Source: Candidatus Caenarcanales bacterium
GTDB lineage: Bacteria; Cyanobacteriota; Vampirovibrionia; LMEP-6097
NCBI GenBank assembly: GCA_013216135.1
Contig: JABSOS010000004.1
Coordinates: forward strand, 1-64,000
DNA length: 64,000 nt
Direction: 5' to 3'
The translations under genes were made by a program, and so were the position numbers. Positions within the stretch are counted from its first letter, which is position 1. Every line of letters starts with the position of its first letter. Under the pieces are notes generated by a model. It was not told the DNA's origin and ran no database searches. It was given only the letters and a program-made list of their open reading frames with translations. This document shows positions 8,548 to 18,341 of this stretch, piece by piece.

Positions 8548-10354
8548 AAACGAAGTCACTAGTATCAAATTCTGGTGTTTCTTCAGGCAAAGTGTTACTA
8601 CCTATACCCATCATATCCATATTCGAAGATCCAGCTGGAACTATAGGCCATACGTTCATATCGTAAGCCATAGGACAGTCGATAACTGTCGTTTCTGGAT
8701 CAGCTAAGGCTTCATTCATGCAGTCTTGAAGTTCTTCACGGGTTTCCGGGATATAACCTTTCAGACCATAGGCTTCAGCTACTTTCGAGAAATTAGGGCT
8801 GCCATGCTTTAAATCTACGTGAGAGTAATTAGCATCGTAGAAAAGCTCTTGCCATTGTCTAACCATACCTAAATTATTATTATTAAAGATACAGTTCACG
8901 ACTTTTAAGTTATAAGCTTTAGTCGTTCCTAATTCCTGGATATTCATCTGGAAACTACCATCCCCTGTGATGTTAACTACTGTTTTATCAGATCTATCGT
9001 CTTCAGTGCCTCTAGAATCTTCTAAAGCAGCAGATGCGCCGATAGCAGCAGGAAGACCGAAGCCCATAGTACCTGCACCACCACTAGTTAACCATTGACG
9101 TGGATGATCAATGTGAGAGTGCTGTGCTGCCCACATTTGGTGTTGACCTACATCTGTGGAGTAGATAGCTTTATCTTTTAATTTCTCCGCGAATTGTTTA
9201 AATACATACTGTGGACTGATGTATTTAGTCGAAATAGGGTCGTGATCTAGAGGATACTGTGATTTCCACTCATCAATTTTCTTTAACCACTCTTCACTAT
9301 TTACCTTACGATTGTTAATTTCCTCAATAAGATCTCTAGTAACGTTATAAGCATCACCTACTATAGGAACATCTGTGTCAGGATTTATTTCTCTGTTTTT
9401 ACCAATTTCAGCTGGATCAATGTCCGCGTGAATAATGTCAGCATCTGGAGCAAATTGTTCAATCTTTCCAGTAACTCTATCATCGAATCTAACACCGATA
9501 GATATTAAAAGGTCGCAGTTATAAACTGCATAGTTAGCGTAAGCTGTACCGTGCATACCAAGCATACCCATAAATAATGGATGCTCATGAGGAATAATTC
9601 CTTTACCCATTAAAGTAGAAGTAACTGGGATCATACAAGTCTCTGCAAGCTCCTGGATAAGTTTAGATGCGCCTGCTTTAATAACTCCGCCACCTACATA
9701 TAAAACTGGGCGTCTAGCTTGGAGGATTTTCTTTGCAGCGAGTGAAATCTGCTTAGGGTTGCCCTTGGTTTTGGGTTTGTAACCCTTTATTTCTGGACGG
9801 AAGTTCTCTGTAGAATTCTCTTCAGTAACTTCATAAGAACCATTTAAAACATCTTTAGGCATGTCTACTAGAGTAGGACCAGGTCTACCAGATGTCGAAA
9901 TATGAAAAGCATTAGCAACTGATTTTGCTAAATGTTCAGGTTTTTTAACTAAATAACTGTGTTTAACTATAGGGTAAGTGATTCCTGAAATATCTGCTTC
10001 TTGGAAAAAATCACTTCCGATTCCAGCAGTAGGAACTTGACCTGTTAGGCATACTATAGGAGTCGAATCCATATAAGCGTTAGCTATACCAGATACTAAA
10101 TTAGTACTCCCTGGTCCACTTGTCGCTAAAACAACTCCAGCTTTACCACTAGTCCAAGCATAGCCTTCAGCTGCATGACAGCCTCCTTGCTCGTGACGAA
10201 CAAGAATATGCATTAATTCATCTTCACTATAAAGTTCGTTATAAAGACCTAAAAGAACCCCACCTGGGTAACCAAAGAATCTTTTAACTCCCTGTCTTTT
10301 AAGTTCTTGTAAAAGAGCCTTAGCTCCTGTAGTAATTTCGTTTTGATCGTTCAT
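8546..10354 (-). CDS. ilvB: acetolactate synthase, large (catalytic) subunit
   Basis: This ThDP enzyme makes acetolactate or acetohydroxybutyrate, the first common step of Ile/Val/Leu synthesis. From the ATG at 10354 it has 602 residues. It shows FFGYPGGVLLGLY, the catalytic Glu in LVRHEQGGCHAAEGYA, the ATSGPGSTNL loop, RFDDRVTGK of the FAD/middle domain, and the ThDP motif GDGSFQMNIQELGT ... NNNNLGMVRQWQ. The frame extends 23 codons further to a TTG at 10423, but the ATG starts where the family normally does. No small regulatory subunit (ilvN) is adjacent; it must be elsewhere or absent. Confidence 0.95.
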   Translation of the reverse strand: MNDQNEITTGAKALLQELKRQGVKRFFGYPGGVLLGLYNELYSEDELMHILVRHEQGGCHAAEGYAWTSGKAGVVLATSGPGSTNLVSGIANAYMDSTPIVCLTGQVPTAGIGSDFFQEADISGITYPIVKHSYLVKKPEHLAKSVANAFHISTSGRPGPTLVDMPKDVLNGSYEVTEENSTENFRPEIKGYKPKTKGNPKQISLAAKKILQARRPVLYVGGGVIKAGASKLIQELAETCMIPVTSTLMGKGIIPHEHPLFMGMLGMHGTAYANYAVYNCDLLISIGVRFDDRVTGKIEQFAPDADIIHADIDPAEIGKNREINPDTDVPIVGDAYNVTRDLIEEINNRKVNSEEWLKKIDEWKSQYPLDHDPISTKYISPQYVFKQFAEKLKDKAIYSTDVGQHQMWAAQHSHIDHPRQWLTSGGAGTMGFGLPAAIGASAALEDSRGTEDDRSDKTVVNITGDGSFQMNIQELGTTKAYNLKVVNCIFNNNNLGMVRQWQELFYDANYSHVDLKHGSPNFSKVAEAYGLKGYIPETREELQDCMNEALADPETTVIDCPMAYDMNVWPIVPAGSSNMDMMGIGSNTLPEETPEFDTSDFV

Positions 10355-10554
10355 AATATGCGCACAAGCTTTACTTATCTTTCTATGGTTAAGGTTTGAT
10401 AAATAGAAAGCTTGATAGTTCAATATTTTAACGTGAACATCAGTTTAACGTCATATTTTTCAGTATTTACGCACGTATTGATGTCTCTTTTAACAAATCT
10501 TTAACTTTTCTATCAAAAAAATATCAAGCTAATCTTTGTATTGTCGTAAAGGAA

Positions 10555-10560
10555 TATAAT
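10555..10560 (+). promoter_or_regulatory. -10 box of the gene at 10582
   Basis: A consensus TATAAT lies 22 bases before the start codon. A TTGTAT sits upstream but at short spacing (13 bases), so the -35 contribution is unclear. Confidence 0.4.
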
Positions 10561-10581
10561 CCTTTATTTCTTAGGAATATC

Positions 10582-11454
10582 ATGGCAAATACCACAGTCA
10601 CTACTGCAAATACGCCAGGTACAGCTGTTAAACAGGATGTTAATGCAGCAAATAAGGTCGTAGGTTTTAAAAGAGTAACTCCCGTTAATTCAGAGGAGCA
10701 AGCTAAGGTTGCTTCTGCAGAAGAAGCTAGGAAGACAGGGCAAGATTTAGCATCTTCACCAGACTCATTAAATGAAAAATTAGAAAGTGGTGAGTGGAAA
10801 GTTGTAGATGGTCTTGAAGAATTAGAAGAGCTTGAGAAAGATGGGGTTCTAGATTCTATAGAAGCCGCTGAAGAAGAATTAATGACTCCTGATGATGGTA
10901 ATGTTAAATTAGATAAAGACGCCACTGGATTTTGGGGAAATTCAGTTAAAAACATAAGTGGTGCTTTTACAGGTTTGGTATCAACTATTACAGGTATTTT
11001 TGGTGATGTTGTTCCTGCTGCTAAGCAGTTAGTCGAAAAAACACCTACTAAGAAAGGTAATAAACTTGCTACTCATCTTGGTTTAGCTGGAGCAGGGTTA
11101 GTAGGTTTATCATCTTTAGATCATCTTGTTAAAGCTATTATATCTTTTGCTGGTAGGAAAGATAGTCAAGTACCAGGGTTATATTATTTGGTAGAGTCTT
11201 TGGCTCAAGGTGGGTTTTCAGCTAGTATCTTCAAAGAAGCTTTTGCTGAAGGTCAACTGAATATCAAGCAAAATGCATATAAAGCTGCAGGTTTGTTGGG
11301 ACTTAAGGTTGGTGAAAATATTATAGACGGAACAGCTCCTCAAATTTTAGATCCAATTGGAGGAAACATAGTTAAAGAATTTGCAGAAGGTGTTAAGTGG
11401 GCTGGTAGTTCAGGACAAGGAGGTGGAGAAGCTCAAGCAGCTCCAGTTTCATAA
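10582..11454 (+). CDS. uncharacterised protein with helical hydrophobic core
   Basis: I do not recognise this 290-residue protein. The N-terminal third is polar and acidic (ELEELEKDGVLDSIEAAEEELM). The middle and C-terminus are Gly/Ala-rich with amphipathic or membrane-seeking stretches (KNISGAFTGLVSTITGIFGDVV; HLGLAGAGLVGLSSLDHLVKAI) and it ends in a Gly/Gln/Ala tail. No signal peptide is present. A good -10 (TATAAT at 10555-10560) lies 20-odd bases upstream of the ATG, which has AGGAA as ribosome site. It stands alone between divergent ilvB and convergent gatB. Confidence 0.7.
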   Translation: MANTTVTTANTPGTAVKQDVNAANKVVGFKRVTPVNSEEQAKVASAEEARKTGQDLASSPDSLNEKLESGEWKVVDGLEELEELEKDGVLDSIEAAEEELMTPDDGNVKLDKDATGFWGNSVKNISGAFTGLVSTITGIFGDVVPAAKQLVEKTPTKKGNKLATHLGLAGAGLVGLSSLDHLVKAIISFAGRKDSQVPGLYYLVESLAQGGFSASIFKEAFAEGQLNIKQNAYKAAGLLGLKVGENIIDGTAPQILDPIGGNIVKEFAEGVKWAGSSGQGGGEAQAAPVS

Positions 11455-11473
11455 GACGCTTAAAATATCATGA

Positions 11474-12928
11474 TCATTTAAGAAGCTTTGAAATACTTTC
11501 ATTAATAAGTTGAGGTGAAGCCTTACCAGCTGTAGCTTTCATTACTTGCCCTACAAAGAACCCTTTGATTTTCTGGTTTCCAGAGCGGAATTGCTCGACT
11601 TGTTTCTGATTAGCGTCGATAACTTCCTGAACAATAGCTTCGATTTGAGCTGGATCTGTGATTTGTGCTAAGTCATCTCTTTCTACGATAGCTTTAGCTG
11701 AGCCACCTTTTTCAAGAAGCTCCTCTATAATAGAGTTCTTAGCGATGTTGTCAGAGATAGTACCCTCTTCGATAAGTTTAACCATTTCAGCAAAGCTATC
11801 AGCACTTAATTTAGTTTCTTTAATACTAATTTCTTTAGTATTTAAGTATGCTGAAATAGACCCTGTTATCCAATTTGCAAGTTTGGTAGAGCTTACACCT
11901 TCTGCTACTGCTTTCTCAAAGATTTCTGCTAAGCCTTCATCGTCAGCAATGATTCCAGCTGCTTCCTCTGGAATAACAAATTCAGAAACATAACGGTTTC
12001 TTTTCTGACTAGGTAATTCTGGTTGATTCTCTCTTAGTTCATTGATTAAAGACTCTTCAATCGCCAAAGGAACTAAGTCTGGTTCTGGAAAATATCTGTA
12101 ATCGTGAGAGTCTTCTTTACTCCTCATAGAGAATGTTTTACCTGAGTTTTCTTCAAAAAGTCTAGTTTCTTGAACTACTTTTTCACCAGCATCTAGAAGC
12201 TTAGACTGACGCTTATATTCATATTCAATAGCTCTTGCAATAGATCTGAAACTGTTTACGTTTTTAATTTCAGCTCTAGTCCCTAAAGGCTCGCCCTCTA
12301 AGTTTAAGCTGATATTAATATCACACCTTAAAGAACCTTCTTGCATGTTTCCATCACAAACACCAATAGCCATAAGGATTTTACGTAATTCTTTTACATA
12401 AGCTACTGCTTCTTCAGCAGAACTCATATCTGGCTTAGAAACGATTTCTATAAGTGGTGTTCCTGCTCTGTTTAAGTCAACTAAACTGTAATCAGAACCA
12501 TGAAGTCTATCCGCTGCATCTTCAGATGCGTGAACTAACTTACCTGCATCTTCTTCCATATGGATTCTTTCTAGGTTTACAACCTTGTCATTAAAGATAG
12601 TGAGCTTACCACCAGTACAAATAGGCTTATCAAACTGGCTGATTTGGTAACCTTTAGGAAGGTCTGGGTAAAAATACTGCTTACGGTCAAATTTACAGTT
12701 AGGATCTATTTCACAATCAAGTGCTAAGCCAGCTTTAATCGCAAATTCTACAGCTTGTTCATTAAGTACAGGAAGTACGCCTGGGTATCCCATGCAAACT
12801 GGGCAAGTATTTTCATTAGGTTTTGCACCAAATTTAGTAGAACATTTACAGAACAACTTAGTTGCTGTTTTTAGTTGAGCGTGAACTTCAAGTCCGATAA
12901 CTGTTTTATATTTAGTTTTAGTAGCCAT
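11474..12928 (-). CDS. gatB: aspartyl/glutamyl-tRNA(Asn/Gln) amidotransferase subunit B
   Basis: GatB is the subunit of GatCAB that activates the mischarged aminoacyl-tRNA so it can be amidated to Gln- or Asn-tRNA. The 484-residue product has family length. It starts YKTVIGLEVHAQLKTATKLFCKCSTKF with the zinc-site Cys residues and CPVCMGYPGVLPVLN, then KQYFYPDLPKGYQISQFD, HMEEDAGKLVH and LVDLNRAGTPLIEIVSKPD. The C-terminal YqeY/tail domain ends with KGFFVGQVMKATAGKASP. gatA and gatC are not adjacent. The promoter side faces the palindromic repeat region at 12952-13077. Confidence 0.98.
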   Translation of the reverse strand: MATKTKYKTVIGLEVHAQLKTATKLFCKCSTKFGAKPNENTCPVCMGYPGVLPVLNEQAVEFAIKAGLALDCEIDPNCKFDRKQYFYPDLPKGYQISQFDKPICTGGKLTIFNDKVVNLERIHMEEDAGKLVHASEDAADRLHGSDYSLVDLNRAGTPLIEIVSKPDMSSAEEAVAYVKELRKILMAIGVCDGNMQEGSLRCDINISLNLEGEPLGTRAEIKNVNSFRSIARAIEYEYKRQSKLLDAGEKVVQETRLFEENSGKTFSMRSKEDSHDYRYFPEPDLVPLAIEESLINELRENQPELPSQKRNRYVSEFVIPEEAAGIIADDEGLAEIFEKAVAEGVSSTKLANWITGSISAYLNTKEISIKETKLSADSFAEMVKLIEEGTISDNIAKNSIIEELLEKGGSAKAIVERDDLAQITDPAQIEAIVQEVIDANQKQVEQFRSGNQKIKGFFVGQVMKATAGKASPQLINESISKLLK

Positions 12929-12951
12929 AGTCTATTTAGGATTTTAACATT

Positions 12952-13077
12952 AATAGGGCTTGAGCACTTACCCAATTTCTGCGTTTTATTCGTCTTCAAA
13001 ATGCTCATGTAATTCCATTACACTGCGCTTTCTCATCCTCACAAGCCTTGAACTTGTGCAAGTGATCAAGCCCTATT
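12952..13077. repeat. palindromic intergenic repeat element
   Basis: AATAGGGCTTGA at 12952-12963 is mirrored exactly by TCAAGCCCTATT at 13066-13077. Extending inward, about 20 bases of each arm match with only two or three mismatches. The 126-base unit holds GC-richer sequence than its surroundings (for example TGCTCATGTAATTCCATTA) and no open frame. Such units are usually dispersed in multiple copies; no second copy is in this window. It lies between gatB and the plus-strand gene at 13203. Confidence 0.6.
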
Positions 13078-13202
13078 TTCCATTAGGGTTTAGATATTTT
13101 TGCGGAAATTACTTTAGTGTGATTAGACTATGGAATTAGAATACTCCAACTTGGTTAAGATAATTGTGTTTTTAGTGAAAACCGTGTAAGATAATACTTC
13201 CC

Positions 13203-14498
13203 ATGACTAATTTTGATAAAATACCTGATAAATTCAATTTCAATGATTTTTTGAAGACAAGAATAAGCAGTAATAGCCAGCCTATTAAAGTTCCAGTTGT
13301 ATCTCCTGATGAGTTACCTGATTTTGTTTTAAAGGAAACTCATGACCCTAAGCAGAATATTTTGCTGCAACCTGTTGGTGAGGTTTTGAAATCTTATATT
13401 AAATCACAAACTCCAGAAAACAATGATTCATCTATGGTCGATTTATTAAGTACTGAGGAAATAGTCGAATTATATCCTGGTTTGAGAAATAAGATTCTAG
13501 ATATGGTGGGTGAGGACAAAATTAATATTGTGAATGAACTCTCGGGTGATAACCAGCAAGTAGAAGCAAAAAAACTTCGAAATAATGAGAGAAAACAAGA
13601 CCCTATAAATATCAGATTAAATGGAAAATCGATGATTATTCCTAGTTATAGTTATTCTCAAGCTCATAAGGAAGAGCAGAATAAAATTAGACTTAGTAAT
13701 TCCTTAGCTGTACCTGTTCAACAAAATATAACTAACGAGGAGTTAACAGGAGCTATTTATGAGTTGTTAGTTAGGAATGATAGTGAAAATAAATTATTTA
13801 TAACTAACCCTTTAGAAGAAGATATTGAGTTTTTAGAGAAGTCAATTTCATTCAATGATGTATTAGAGACTGTCAGTAAAAATTTTTTAAATAGTTCAAG
13901 TCCTGAAAATAGAACTAGGGTAGGTGAGATTGTTGGTGTGATGGAAGATCAGGGGTTAATTAGGATCATAGATGATGTTAGCTATCAGCCATCTGTTCTT
14001 TTAAATACAGAAAATCCAAACTTAGCTGAGGATATTGAGAATTTGTTGAAGCCAACTGTTTATAAAGCTAAGACAGCTACTCTTGAAGATACTCTAGATG
14101 GTCGTGAGTTTGAGGTCGATGTTATTTCAATGACTTACGAAGACATTCGCTTGGATTTGAGTGATAAATATAAAGAAGAAGATATTGTTTTTGCTTTAAA
14201 TAAGCTTGCTAAAAATGGAAGAATATACCGTAATATGGATCAAGATCTTTTATGGATAGCTCCAGAAAGAGATGCTAAATTAGAACAAAAGATCTTAAAT
14301 GAATTCAAATCTAAAAACGAGCTTGGTTTTAATGAATTTAAAAGTAATTTTATAAGAACTAATGAAGAGTTCAAAGACCAAGACACTGAGAATAGATATC
14401 GTTTGAATATAAGTCTAAATCAACTAGAGAATGCAAAGCAAATTAAAATTGATTACACCCAAGGAACTCTAAAGAAAGTTAATGTAGAAGAGTCTTAA
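13203..14498 (+). CDS. uncharacterised protein with winged-helix-like C-terminal repeats
   Basis: This 431-residue protein is not one I recognise. It is hydrophilic and has no signal peptide or membrane segment. The C-terminal half contains at least two stretches with winged-helix rhythm: a helical part, then DQGLIRI or KNGRIYRN followed by a short beta end (SMTYEDIRLDLSDKYKEEDIVFALNKLAKNG is split here as residues about 318-350). It could be a DNA-binding or scaffold protein, but this is only pattern-based. Its stop overlaps by 4 bases the stop of the convergent acyl-CoA dehydrogenase gene. Confidence 0.7.
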   Translation: MTNFDKIPDKFNFNDFLKTRISSNSQPIKVPVVSPDELPDFVLKETHDPKQNILLQPVGEVLKSYIKSQTPENNDSSMVDLLSTEEIVELYPGLRNKILDMVGEDKINIVNELSGDNQQVEAKKLRNNERKQDPINIRLNGKSMIIPSYSYSQAHKEEQNKIRLSNSLAVPVQQNITNEELTGAIYELLVRNDSENKLFITNPLEEDIEFLEKSISFNDVLETVSKNFLNSSSPENRTRVGEIVGVMEDQGLIRIIDDVSYQPSVLLNTENPNLAEDIENLLKPTVYKAKTATLEDTLDGREFEVDVISMTYEDIRLDLSDKYKEEDIVFALNKLAKNGRIYRNMDQDLLWIAPERDAKLEQKILNEFKSKNELGFNEFKSNFIRTNEEFKDQDTENRYRLNISLNQLENAKQIKIDYTQGTLKKVNVEES

Positions 14499-15646
14499 GC
14501 ATTCCTCAAGAATATCTCTTTAGCAATAATCAATCTCTGAATCTGTGAAGTACCTTCATAGATCTGATAAATCTTAGCGTCACGCATTAGCTTCTCTACT
14601 GGGTATTCCTTCGAGTAACCGTAGCCGCCGTATACTTGAACTGCATTAGTAGCAGCTTTCATCGCAGCGTCAGCGGCAAAGCCTTTCGCAAAAGAAGCAT
14701 ACTTCGTATTTCTCTCACCTTTATCGATCATCCATGCTGATTTCCAAGTAAGTAACTGTGCAGCTTCATGGTCAATAGACATCTCTGCAATCATGAAACT
14801 TACAGCCTCGTGCATAGCGATAGGCATACCGAAAGCTGTTCTTTCAGTAGCATATTTCATTGCATAGTCTCTAGCGGCTTTAATGATTCCTACAGCTCCA
14901 GCTGCAACTCCAGGACGAGTTCTATCAAAGGCTTTCATTGAAATTTTGAAACCTTCACCTTCTGCTCCTAGAAGATAGTTCGCTGGAATTTTAACATCTT
15001 TAAAGGTGACAGCGTGAGTAGAGCTTGCTCTCTGACCCATCATGTCTTCTTTTTTATTTACAGTAACACCTTCAAGGTCAGCAGGAACAATAAATGCAGA
15101 AAGACCTTTAGTGCCTTGACTTGCATCCGTTACAGCAAGAACGAAGAACCATTTAGCGAATTTAGCACCTGTGATCCATTGTTTATTACCGTTAATGATA
15201 TATTCATCTCCGACCTTCTTTGCTGTGGTCTGAATTCCAGCTACGTCAGATCCAGCGGCTGGCTCCGTTACACAGTATGAAGCGAACTGAAGTTCTTCCA
15301 TCATCGGTGCCATGAATTTTTTATTAATTTCTTTATCATCGACAACGATAAGTGGTGCTGTTGCTAGCATATTTGCTCCAAGAGCCGTTGCGATACCAGT
15401 ACAGGCTGCGCCTAATTCTTCAGCTATGATACATTCCTCTAAAATCCCAAGGTCGATCCCACCTACATATTCAGGGAAGCCAGGGTTCATTAATCCTACT
15501 TCTAAAGCTTTTTGCGCGATCTCAAGTGGGAATTTGGACTCTCTGTCGTGTTCCTCTGCTGCGGGGAGAATTTCCTTCTTCGCAAAGTCTCTTGAGAGTT
15601 TTTGCAGTTCTTTTTGGTCGCTATTTAATTCGAAATCTACTACCAT
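14495..15646 (-). CDS. acyl-CoA dehydrogenase
   Basis: This FAD flavoenzyme makes the 2,3-double bond in an acyl-CoA. The 383-residue product has the standard three-part fold: N-terminal helices (FELNSDQKELQKLSRDFAKKEI), the beta domain with CVTEPAAGSDVAGIQTTAKK and KQWITGA, and the C-terminal helical domain with DRTRPGVAAGAVGI, ERTAFGMPI and AVQVYGGYGYSKEYPVEKLMRDAKIYQIYEGTSQIQRL. The base appears to be the Glu of IYEGTS, as in short/medium-chain enzymes. No ETF or thiolase gene is nearby, so chain length and pathway are open. Confidence 0.95.
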   Translation of the reverse strand: MVVDFELNSDQKELQKLSRDFAKKEILPAAEEHDRESKFPLEIAQKALEVGLMNPGFPEYVGGIDLGILEECIIAEELGAACTGIATALGANMLATAPLIVVDDKEINKKFMAPMMEELQFASYCVTEPAAGSDVAGIQTTAKKVGDEYIINGNKQWITGAKFAKWFFVLAVTDASQGTKGLSAFIVPADLEGVTVNKKEDMMGQRASSTHAVTFKDVKIPANYLLGAEGEGFKISMKAFDRTRPGVAAGAVGIIKAARDYAMKYATERTAFGMPIAMHEAVSFMIAEMSIDHEAAQLLTWKSAWMIDKGERNTKYASFAKGFAADAAMKAATNAVQVYGGYGYSKEYPVEKLMRDAKIYQIYEGTSQIQRLIIAKEIFLRNA

Positions 15647-15811
15647 ACACTAAGTTTATTCCACGGATTAAGATTTGTTAATAATTAAGTTTTTCCAAGG
15701 GCTAGATTTCTGTTTTCAAGAGTGGATTTTGCTTTTTACTTTACACACAAAAGAAGTTTTAGAGGGGTATAAATTCTTGTACTAAAATGTATCACTGGTT
15801 GGTTTTGTAAG

Positions 15812-17059
15812 GTGTCAAGTGTAAATAAATTAAATTACCTTAGTTTATCTGGTGAAGTTAAAAGAAAGTCTAAAAGTCTTTCCATGTCTTACAATGATCT
15901 GAAAAATTATCAAGATCGTTTTAAGGGCGTCGGAAACAAATTTAGTGAAGAAGATACGCTGTTAGACATAGGTATAGTTCGTATTGGTGTGGATATTGAG
16001 ACTAAGGAATACTCTTATTTCGAAATCTATGAGGTTCTTTCTTTTTTTATGGATAAATTAATTAAATCTATCGATGAAAGTGAAATAAAAGAATCAGATA
16101 AAGGGAAATCTCTAAGTGAACTCGATGTTCAAAACCTTAATGATGATGTCAAAGCCAACTACAATAAAATGATTTCTTCAGTTTATTTTGCTAAAAAGCA
16201 TTTAGGATACCATAGCTTTAAAGGATATGAAAAGGGAAATGAAAGTTGCAAGGGTGAGCTTTTACAATTATTGGATGAATTATATTTTAAGCTTGGTAAT
16301 CAAGTGCAAATAGATAATAATCAGTATGAAGCTGACAGTAATGAACCTGGTGAATACAGTGATGCTAATACACTAGAAATGATAAATAATGATGATCGTA
16401 TCTATCCATATATAACTCAATTATTAGCTGGTAAGATTCATGAGGAAAATTCTTCTGACAGCAAGGCTAAGTTCTTTGCTTGGAACGGCGTGGGTAAAAT
16501 TAAAAGCTTAGTTACTAACTTTACTCAGCACATACCAACTATTCATAAAACTGATTCTGATTTGGGACCAGCTTTTTTTGACTTACTTCCTTTGCTTGAT
16601 TTTCCCAATTCTGAGATCCTTCAGAATAGTTTGAAATTGATATTTGAAAAATTGTCGACAGACTCATTCCCAGCCTATAATGGTAGTGCAAATACATGGT
16701 TGAAACAGGGGAATATTTTAGGGTTTCTGTTCCTAGCTGACAAGATTCTTTCTAATTTTCTTTTTAAAGACGACTATGAGAAAATACATGAAAGTTTGGG
16801 TGAGATAAAAGATGGTGTATTAATTGACTCTAAGCTTAATACCAAAAGAACTATTCCTAGTACATTAGAGCAGGTTGGTAACTATATTAGACAACATGAT
16901 TCTTTAGCATCAGATTTGACTTTGGGTAATTATTGTTATGAGCACTTATCCCAGATTCGAGACTGGACAGCTAATGTTCACGATAAATTGACTGAGGAAG
17001 ATAAGAGTAACTTGGATAAAGAATTTAAACAATGGTTGGGATCTTCTGCAAAACAGTAG
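15812..17059 (+). CDS. uncharacterised acidic protein
   Basis: I do not recognise this 415-residue protein. It is hydrophilic and acidic in its first half (SEIKESDKGKSLSELDVQNLNDD) and mostly alpha-helical in character, with no signal peptide, zinc site or nucleotide motif. The start is a GTG with AAGG very close upstream, so a start slightly further in is possible (the first internal ATG is 24 codons later). It is isolated, with about 115 bases before sucC. Similar lineage-specific genes (10582, 13203) lie in the same stretch. Confidence 0.65.
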   Translation: MSSVNKLNYLSLSGEVKRKSKSLSMSYNDLKNYQDRFKGVGNKFSEEDTLLDIGIVRIGVDIETKEYSYFEIYEVLSFFMDKLIKSIDESEIKESDKGKSLSELDVQNLNDDVKANYNKMISSVYFAKKHLGYHSFKGYEKGNESCKGELLQLLDELYFKLGNQVQIDNNQYEADSNEPGEYSDANTLEMINNDDRIYPYITQLLAGKIHEENSSDSKAKFFAWNGVGKIKSLVTNFTQHIPTIHKTDSDLGPAFFDLLPLLDFPNSEILQNSLKLIFEKLSTDSFPAYNGSANTWLKQGNILGFLFLADKILSNFLFKDDYEKIHESLGEIKDGVLIDSKLNTKRTIPSTLEQVGNYIRQHDSLASDLTLGNYCYEHLSQIRDWTANVHDKLTEEDKSNLDKEFKQWLGSSAKQ

Positions 17060-17174
17060 GGAATTTTGAAGTCTAAATTAAAATACCCTTTATTTAGTTA
17101 GCATCTTTTCGATTATGGGCTAGAATATATAGTGTTTGCACGGAAAAGGTGTAATTAAATAAAAGGATATTGCT

Positions 17175-18287
17175 GTGAGACAATTTGAATACGAAGCGAA
17201 AGCATTGTTTAGAAAAGAAGGAATCCCTACTCCTCAAGGATTCGTAATTAGTTGTGCAGAAGAGGTTTTCTCTATACCTGCTAAAACTTTCCCTAAAACT
17301 TTAAAGACTCAGGTTCTTTCTGGTGGTCGTGGTAAAGCTGGTGGAATCCAGTTCGCAAATGATCAGGAAGATGCTTACCAAAAAGCACAAGACATTTTCA
17401 AGTTACCTATTAAAGGTGAACTTCCTACTAAGATTCTGGTAGAGCCGAAAGTAACTATTAAAAAAGAACTTTATGTTTCTATTCTTATTGACAGAGCCTA
17501 TAGAGGTCCTATCCTAATGGGTTCTGCTGAAGGTGGAGTTGAGATTGAAGAATCTGGAAGTATCGAAATCGTTCCTGTTCCTGGCGCTAGATACTCTAGT
17601 TTCCACGCAAGAGAGCTTGGAGCTAAAATGGGTCTTCAAGGAAAAGAACTTATCAAGTTTGCTGGTTTAGTAGATAAGTTATGGACAGTATGGACTAAGA
17701 ATGACTGTGACCTAGCTGAAATTAACCCACTTATCATTGATGGTGATGATAACTTCATCGCGCTTGACGGTAAAGTAACTATTAATGAAGATGCTGTTGG
17801 TCGTCAACCACAGTTTGCTGGTCAGTTAGCTGCACACCTTTCTGATTTAGGTGAAAGAGAATTTAAAGGAAAAATGTGTGGACTTAACATAGTTGAATTA
17901 GAAGGAAACATCGGTATCCTATGTAATGGTGCTGGACTTACTATGGCGACTATGGATTTAGTTCTTCACAAAGGTGGAAAGCCTTCTAACTTCCTAGATG
18001 TAGGTGGTGGAGCGAATAAAGATCACGTTAAGCGTGCACTAGATTTAGTTTCATCTAGTTCTGATGTTAAAGTTCTTTTAGTTAACATCTTAGGTGGAAT
18101 CACTGCTTGTGACGAGGTTGCAGCTGCTCTTGCTTACTATAAAGAGATCAGACCTGAAGCGAAGATGGTTGTTAGACTTGTCGGTAACAACGAAGAAAAA
18201 GCTAAAGAGATTATGGATAAAGCAGGAATCCCTATGACTAACATCTTAGAAACTGCTGTTGAAGAGGCTGTTAGCTTAGCGAAGTAG
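17175..18287 (+). CDS. sucC: succinate-CoA ligase (ADP-forming), beta subunit
   Basis: The beta subunit binds nucleotide and, with SucD, converts succinyl-CoA to succinate with ATP formation. The 370-residue product is a little short of the usual 385. It begins RQFEYEAKALFRKEGIPTPQG, then shows KTQVLSGGRGKAGGIQFA, ELYVSILIDRAYRGPILMGS, DCDLAEINPLII and GNIGILCNGAGLTMATMD. The start is a GTG with AAAAGGAT upstream. sucD follows after 54 bases, so they form an operon ending at the terminator at 19259. Confidence 0.97.
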   Translation: MRQFEYEAKALFRKEGIPTPQGFVISCAEEVFSIPAKTFPKTLKTQVLSGGRGKAGGIQFANDQEDAYQKAQDIFKLPIKGELPTKILVEPKVTIKKELYVSILIDRAYRGPILMGSAEGGVEIEESGSIEIVPVPGARYSSFHARELGAKMGLQGKELIKFAGLVDKLWTVWTKNDCDLAEINPLIIDGDDNFIALDGKVTINEDAVGRQPQFAGQLAAHLSDLGEREFKGKMCGLNIVELEGNIGILCNGAGLTMATMDLVLHKGGKPSNFLDVGGGANKDHVKRALDLVSSSSDVKVLLVNILGGITACDEVAAALAYYKEIRPEAKMVVRLVGNNEEKAKEIMDKAGIPMTNILETAVEEAVSLAK

Positions 18288-18341
18288 GTTTAGAAAAGCG
18301 GAGCGCTATTGCGCTAAAGCTTAAAATTATAGGAGTAAAAA

